Shown here: piece after piece, positions 58,039 through 64,000 of the stretch | Position numbering within the stretch: position 1 is the stretch's first letter | Layout of the letters: every line of letters starts with the position of its first letter | Origin: Phaeosaccion multiseriatum | Lineage: Eukaryota > Ochrophyta, other classes | DNA length: 64,000 nucleotides | Direction: 5' to 3' | Assembly (NCBI GenBank): GCA_965112735.1 | Contig: OZ218960.1 | Span: 1,302,001-1,366,000 of the forward strand | Position numbers and translations under genes: made by a program | Notes under the pieces: model-generated | The model's database searches: none | The model's input: the letters and a program-made list of their open reading frames with translations, nothing else | What the model was told of the DNA's origin: nothing

Positions 58039-58241
58039 GGCGCTTCTTTTTTTTCTTCGAGGTCCCTATATTTCTTGGTTGTATTGTGTCGGCGGGATTA
58101 TATGTATCCGGTGGAGATATGAAAGAGGATCTGGAGGAAAACAATGGAGAGCACCGTCCCAAACAGTTGGTGGTAGTTTCGCTTCACAGATGGGCGGATC
58201 GCAGTGCGGGGGGGGAAAGAGGCTCTCCATCGTGATCTGCC
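58039..58241. promoter_or_regulatory. Shared promoter interval upstream of WDR33
   Basis: 203 bases between divergent ATG codons, with a T run (58049-58055). No recognised motif is seen. Confidence 0.4.
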
Positions 58242-59278
58242 ATGTCGATGTGGGGCCATCCTAATAAAGGGGCTCCAGAGTCATACATGGACCCAGAGGC
58301 TTTCATGAAGCGGAGAAAGCGAGGAGCGAGGCGCATGGTGGATGCTTCGGCAGGGATTGTCGACCATATCCATCATCGAGCCTTCTGGGGAAACCAAAGT
58401 AGAGACGCCCTCGCTATACAGCCAAACAGTACATATATCCGAAGGGTCATGCCGCCGAAGGTGGGGAAGGATAACCCCAACTCCGGGGTGTGTACGCAGT
58501 GGGTGCACACTTCTACAAACAAACAGAGGTGAGGAGGTGGGGTGGATGGAGGATTCATGCTGAAAGAAGGGGTGGAGGCGGGGTGTGTGTGTTAAATCAA
58601 AGCCCCCATTCCTCTCGTCCTCTCCTCTTCCTCCTCCTGCCTCTGCTGCTGCTCGTCCTCCTTCTCCTCTTCCCCCTCCGATACTCCTCCTTCACCTCCC
58701 CCCCCTCCTTCCTTTCCTCCTCCTCTCCCCCCCGCCTTCTCCTCAAAGGTGTCCAATTTTTAGTCTGACCTGGACGCCAGTGGGAGTGACTCGCCTCGTC
58801 ACGGGCAACAGCAGTGGAGAGTTTACATTGTGGAAGGATGGTGCATTCAATTTTGAGACGATTTTCCAGGTATAGCACGTATAGGACAGTAGCACCTACG
58901 CACCAGCCATAGATGGGAAAGAAAGGCTGACTGGGTAGTCCATACAGGAGCGCCTGCTCCCCCCCCCCTCCTATGTCCCTGATACCCCCCCCCCCACCAC
59001 CACCAGCACCAACTACTTAAGAGGGGGTATGCCTCTGACTCACTGCCACCGCCCGCCACTGCCGCTCTCGTCACCTGCCCCACGGCACCCTCTACACACA
59101 TCTCCCCCCGTCGATCGGCAAACACTAACAACTATTAACCACAACAACGACGCGGTACTCGGCCAGGCACACGACACCGCTGTCCGCTCCATGTGCTGGC
59201 GACACAACGGCAGTCACATGATCTCTGGCGACGACGGTGGAGTCATTAAGTACTTCGAGCCCAGCATGATGCAGGTAC

Positions 59279-59313
<35 letters not shown>

Positions 59314-59552
59314 TGTGCTTACATATAGATTGGTGCTTAAGTACTTATTCGTGCTTATTTGGGTGTGTGTATGGTATTTTTTGTTAACTACATGGAGAGA
59401 GGTTTTTTATGTGACTGCTGGCCTCTCTCTCTCTATCTCTGGGTAGGGCTCAGAGGGGGGACGGAGGTCACTGCTACCCGTCTTATTCCCTTCATCCCTC
59501 CCCAACAAACCTCCATTGGTCTCTTAACCTCTCCCCCCCTTCCCGGGTCCCG

Positions 59553-59632
<80 letters not shown>

Positions 59633-60581
59633 GGCGGCCTCCAGGTGAAAGACAATCAGGCCTTCCCCACGCACGGCGGACAGCGAGTTCGTGGGCTGAG
59701 CTTCAGCCCTGGCGACGGAAAGTTCGTGTCGTGCTCGGACGACTGCACCGTCAGGGTGTGGGATTTTGAGTTATTTCGGGAGGAGAAGGTGCGCCATCGC
59801 TCTGCTAAGGAGAAAGGCACGAGAGAGAGAGAGGGGGGGGGGGGGAGGGTGATACGCATAGAGAGAGAAGAGAGCGCATGAGAGAGACCGTCGTGACAGA
59901 GAGAGATGGAGTCGAGAACAAGACTTAAAGGCTACACTAGAGAGGGAGAGGGAGAGGTGGAGCGAAATGGAGAGAGGCAAGAGGAGGGTGGAAAGACAAC
60001 ACGTGATAGCGAAGGAGGGAAGATAGGCAACAGAGAGGGACGAGGGAAAGATAGCGCAGCAGAGAGACGATGAGGGGGGATAGAGCCCTTACGAGCAAGG
60101 CGCTGAAACTAAAACTGGAACCGAAGCTGAAACTGAAACTCCTCTCCTACCCCCCCCCCCCACTCCAGGTCCTCGCCGGGCACGGGTGGGATGTACGCAC
60201 AGTGGAGTGGCATCCCTTCAAGAGCCTTCTGGCCAGCGGTAGTAAGGACAAGAGCATCAAGCTTTGGGACCCGCGCACCGGTGACGTCATCTCTACGCTC
60301 AACAGACACAACAACACCGTCATGAAGGTCGGTAGTTGGTGCGTTGGCGGGTTTGTGGGCTGATTTGGTTTGCTTTGTTGGTGGAGCGGTTGGTTGCCTC
60401 TTTTGTTGTGTTGTGTTGTTCTGTGAATAGATGGAAGGAGGGAGAGAGCGAGAGGAGTCTCATGCACGAAGTAGCCAAGCGCTGCCCTGCCCGCAAGTCT
60501 CAAACTCGACTTGTTGAGCTCGAGATGGCCGTGTTTTGTCCCCACACTGCATCGCCCAAATCAATATCACCAACGCATGTA

Positions 60582-60615
<34 letters not shown>

Positions 60616-61168
60616 ACTGTTTGACCAACTGCTGTATCACCAACTGCAGGTGGCCTGGAACAAGAACGGCAACTGGCTACTGTCGGCCTCTCGAGACCAG
60701 CTCATCAAGCTGCACGACATACGTACCATGCGGGAGATGGAGAGCTTCAAGGGGCACTACCGGTGAGGGGTAGGAACTCGACTCTCTGTGCCTCTGTGCT
60801 TCTCTTCTCTCCTCTCCCTCTCCTTCTCTTCTCTCTCTCTTTCCCTATATTACTACAGTGAGGGAAGGGGGCAAGCAAGGCGCTATCTTCTTTCAGTTGT
60901 CTCTTTGTCTCTCTCTTCCTCCCTCTCTCTCTCACGTACACACACCCTCCCGTCCTTCCTTCCTCCCTCCCTCCTTCCCTCCCAGAGACGTGACCACCCT
61001 GGCCTGGCACCCCTTCATGGAGCAGCTCTTCGTCTCAGGTGGCGACGACGGCACCCTCATCTACTGGACAACCAACTCGGATAGGCCGCAGGCGGCGGTT
61101 CCCCAGGCGCACGGATATGGGGCGGTGTGGGGCCTGGCGTGGCACCCCCTGGGTCACGTGCTGGCTTC

Positions 61169-61203
<35 letters not shown>

Positions 61204-62368
61204 AGCGTGGGTGGGTGGGTGGGTGGGTGGGTGTGTGTGTGGGTGTGTGGGTGAGTGTGTGGAGGGGGGGGGGGGGGGGCTGAATGGGTGTGTGTCCCTG
61301 AGAATACAGCCTGAATGCTGCTCCCACTCCAACGACCTCTAACACACCGTTTGCGGATGCACACATACGTCTGCTCCACCACCACCACTCCGCCCCTCTT
61401 TGTTGTGCTGCTGCGCCGTATACACGCAGGTTCAAACGACCACACCACCAAGTTTTGGGTGAGGCCTCGGCCTGGTGACCCCCTGGGAGTCATGCCGGTG
61501 AGCGGAGCAAGGCGCACACGCAGACAGATAGACAGCGTGACTTCACCCCCATATGCCTCTAATGTCTCTTTTCATCTCTCTCTAATGTACCTCCTCCATC
61601 TCCTTCCCCACATACCTCTTCCATATCCCTCCCAAAAATATACCTCTAATGTCCCTTTTCATCTCCCTCCCCATGCATCCTCTCTTCCATGTCCCTCCCC
61701 ATCTCCCTCCCACACACCTCTTCCATCTCCCTCCCCACCTCCCGCTTGAATCTCCTTTCTTCTGTGGTAGGAGGTGGACGAGAACGGTGCCCCTCTCGAA
61801 GGATTCGTCCCAGGGGGGCTAGAGACAGGCTCAGGCGCACATCAAACAGAGACGGCAGGAGAGGACCAAGGAGGGCCCTCGTCAGCTGCCATCCCTGGAA
61901 TGGGGTCCAAACTGCGCGGACCTTTACCTGGGCAGCAGAGCCTCCTTCTTCCGGCGTTGCGAGGCGGCAGGGGCGGCGCGGGTGGAGGTGGGGAGGGAGG
62001 AGGAGGAGGAGGAGGAGGAGGAGGAGGAGGGGGGGGGTCGGGCAACGTACCGCCAGCGAACTACCTCTGCAACAAGTGCAAGGTTGGTAAATAAGGGGGT
62101 TGTGGTAGCTTGTGTTTCTTCTTCTTATTGCGTACCACGTCTCACGCAAGTAAGCACTTCGCTGTTGCCCTGTCCTATCTCTCTTCATAACGATGCTCTC
62201 TCGTGTCGCCCCGCGCGCACACACACACGCACACGCATACACAATACACACGCACACATACACACACTTCATGCGCACACATATACACACGCGCACACAC
62301 ATACATACCACATGCACACGGATACACACGCACACACACATGCACACACACACACGTACATACACACA

Positions 62369-62419
<51 letters not shown>

Positions 62420-62777
62420 TCACGCACCACGACAACAGATCCCTGGACACTACATCCAGGACTGCACAATGGCGAGCGTGCCCCCTCCGTCTTATGTGTG
62501 CCATGGCTGCGGCAAGAGAGGGCATTACAAGAAGGACTGCCCACTGCTCAGCGGAGGGGGGGGGAGAGGACGGGATGGGGGGAGAGATGGCGGCAGAGAT
62601 GGCAGCGGTAGTAGCGGCAGCAGGGGCGGAAGGGAGGGAGGGAGGTATGGAGGGGGAGGGGGCCGGGGAGGAGGGAGCTCGGGAGCATACGGGCCGGCCT
62701 CGCATTCATCGCCCCCACCTCCTCCTCCACCTCCCCCTCCCTCACAGCCATCCTACGCGCAGTTCAGGCCCAGCTGA
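58242..62777 (+). CDS. WDR33: WDR33/Pfs2/FY-type pre-mRNA 3'-end processing factor with C-terminal zinc knuckles
   Basis: Ten exons: 58242-58528, 58749-58869, 59167-59274, 59645-59788, 60169-60327, 60650-60762, 60986-61170, 61430-61497, 61771-62082 and 62439-62777. They total 1,836 bases, 611 residues. WDR33 is the polyadenylation-signal-reading WD40 subunit of CPSF. The N-terminal signatures VRTSTNK-like ([13 protein letters not shown]), [86 protein letters not shown] and RPGDP match the family in order over seven WD repeats. Unusually, the C-terminus has two CCHC zinc knuckles: [14 protein letters not shown], joined across the last intron, and [14 protein letters not shown]. Arg/Gly and Pro-rich tails follow. 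Introns carry CA, GT, TTA and CTG repeats. Confidence 0.93.
59555..59631. repeat. Microsatellites in WDR33 introns
   Basis: (CA)n at 59555-59631. Others in the same gene: (TTA)n at 59280-59313 just after the exon 3 donor, (CTG)n at 60581-60614, (GT)n at 61171-61200 starting at the exon 7 donor, and an interrupted CA tract at 62217-62420. Confidence 0.92.
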
Positions 62778-62786
62778 GGGGCTGGG

Positions 62787-62824
<38 letters not shown>

Positions 62825-64000
62825 GCCACACGGGATGATGTTGCGCGTTTGTATACGCATTTGGCCATGTGGGGAATGAGAGGAAACGGGGCCTTGTGTT
62901 TTGCCTCCCTCTTCCAGAGCTTTTGATGTATTTCAGGAGCTACCAATTCATTTTACGATCGTCTGCAAGAAGCTTTGCGACTGTGCTTCCTTCCTTTCGA
63001 TGTCGATAACCCAAGAAAGCAACGCATGCACACACATTGCTCTGTCTACTGCCCTTCCCCTCCCCCTTTCGCCACCTCTACGAGAGGTAAAAGTAACGTG
63101 TAGCTATCAAGCTCTTGCTTGTTGCAGGCCCTGTCGGGGAGGGGGAGGGGGGCAGAGCGCTTCGAGGTGCGGGTGGGAGATGTATTCCATGCTTCCAATC
63201 AATCAGGAGCGGCCCACCTCCCATCTGTAGCCATCGCTGCTGCTGCTGCTGCCGCTGCTGCCGCTCCTGGTGCTGCTCGACCACCCGCTGCCAGGAGCTG
63301 TCGTGTATCGTTTGCTGCTCTGCTTTCGCGCGAGAGCGTCAAGGCTACGTCCATCTCCGAGGGCGAGCAGGAGCGTGAGCCGCGCTCTCTTTTCCTCCAT
63401 GGCGACGGCAAATGGGGACGCACAAGCGAAACCAAACGCCTCTGTCGGGGGACCTCGACCAACCCGAAAAGCAAACAGACGCAGGGCGGGATGACAAAGC
63501 TCCGACCCGTCGAGCCTTCCTTCCTCCCCTGTGAGTTTGGGTGCTGCGTCGTATAGCATTGGTCAAAACAGGTCGCCACGCTTCTCCCCTAATAGCAAGC
63601 AGTTGGTGCCAACATGACCTACTCTCGGGGTATAGCAGTTGGTGATACAGCAGCAGCAGCAGCAGCAGCACCAGCAGCGGAGCCCCTCGCTGTCCGCCTC
63701 TATGGAGCCACGTCCCCTCCCCCCCCCCCGCCGCAGAAGCTCTCTTCCGCTACAAGGGGCCACACAGCGGCGGCACTTCCGTCTCAACGGATGGCACTCC
63801 ACGTCATCAGCACTCCACTACGGGGTTAGAACACACACTCTATCCACCCACTCCTCCGTAGGATTGGACGATACCCTGACTCACTCAGTCACTGACTTAC
63901 TCAGTCACTGACTTACTCCCTCTGTCCACACGCCCCTGCGGGCTCTCCTCCCCACCAACAAAGCTCCGAGACTCTGCTTGCACCTGAGCCAAGGTCAAGG
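62778..64000. other. 3' flank of WDR33; no secure gene
   Basis: Contains (GGCA)n at 62789-62820. A plus-strand frame follows a plausible acceptor (cttgttgcag, ending 63127) and stays open to a stop at 63556. It would encode about 142 residues beginning ALSGRGRG and ending in GCCVV, but no partner exon or domain is recognised. A minus-strand frame at 63203-63430 (MEEKRARLTLLLALGDGRS) competes for the same bases. 63640-63680 is a CAG run next to gttggtgatacag. 63878-63912 is a short tandem of actcagtcactgactt. Confidence 0.4.

Overview
This window is nuclear DNA of a eukaryote. The genes are rich in spliceosomal introns with GT(G/A)AGT-type donors and pyrimidine-tract/CAG acceptors. The products are eukaryotic (SBNO helicase, TSR3, WDR33, RING-H2, vacuolar-type pyrophosphatase). 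Exons and introns are crowded with microsatellites and homopolymeric tracts (poly-Gly, poly-Glu, poly-Ala). A K+-independent H+-pyrophosphatase, a DUF711 protein and PTAAPT-type Thr/Pro stalks together suggest a unicellular alga or related protist, possibly a stramenopile. That placement is an inference; no organelle or rRNA marker is present. All exon models were built by reading frames and splice sites by hand. For the long multi-exon genes the summed exon lengths divide by three, which supports the models.

Layout, left to right: the 5' end of a minus-strand gene running off the edge (1-273); a DUF202 membrane protein (+); a 171-bp tandem satellite; a mitochondrial ribosomal protein, probably mL59 (-); a CSPP1-like coiled-coil protein (+); a two-module 2H phosphoesterase (-); a short-chain dehydrogenase (+); a 16-exon Strawberry-notch helicase with a possible PCNA-binding tail (-); TSR3 (+); a K+-independent H+-pyrophosphatase (-); a DUF711/UPF0210 protein (+); a very large palindrome; a RING-H2 protein (+); an acidic protein of unknown function (-); and WDR33 with two C-terminal zinc knuckles (+). 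The last ~1.2 kb has no secure gene.

The outstanding feature is the palindrome centred at about 42,816. Two head-to-head copies of one ~36-exon gene face away from a 345-bp single-copy spacer, with about 10 kb of nearly identical sequence in each arm. Each copy encodes a predicted cell-surface protein: signal peptide, a seven-bladed RCC1-type propeller, a Pro/Thr stalk, a Ser/Thr/Asn-rich extracellular region, several membrane helices and a basic, Ser-rich cytoplasmic tail. Introns as well as exons are identical in long stretches, so the arms appear to be homogenised by gene conversion. Only the last exons have diverged, just beyond an intron that holds unrelated microsatellites in the two copies.

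Gene order alternates strand almost perfectly (- + - + - + - + - + - +, then + - +), so nearly every promoter region is shared head-to-head and nearly every 3' end is tail-to-tail. RNA-related functions recur (2H phosphoesterase, TSR3, WDR33, a mitoribosomal protein), but nothing shows that they are co-regulated.
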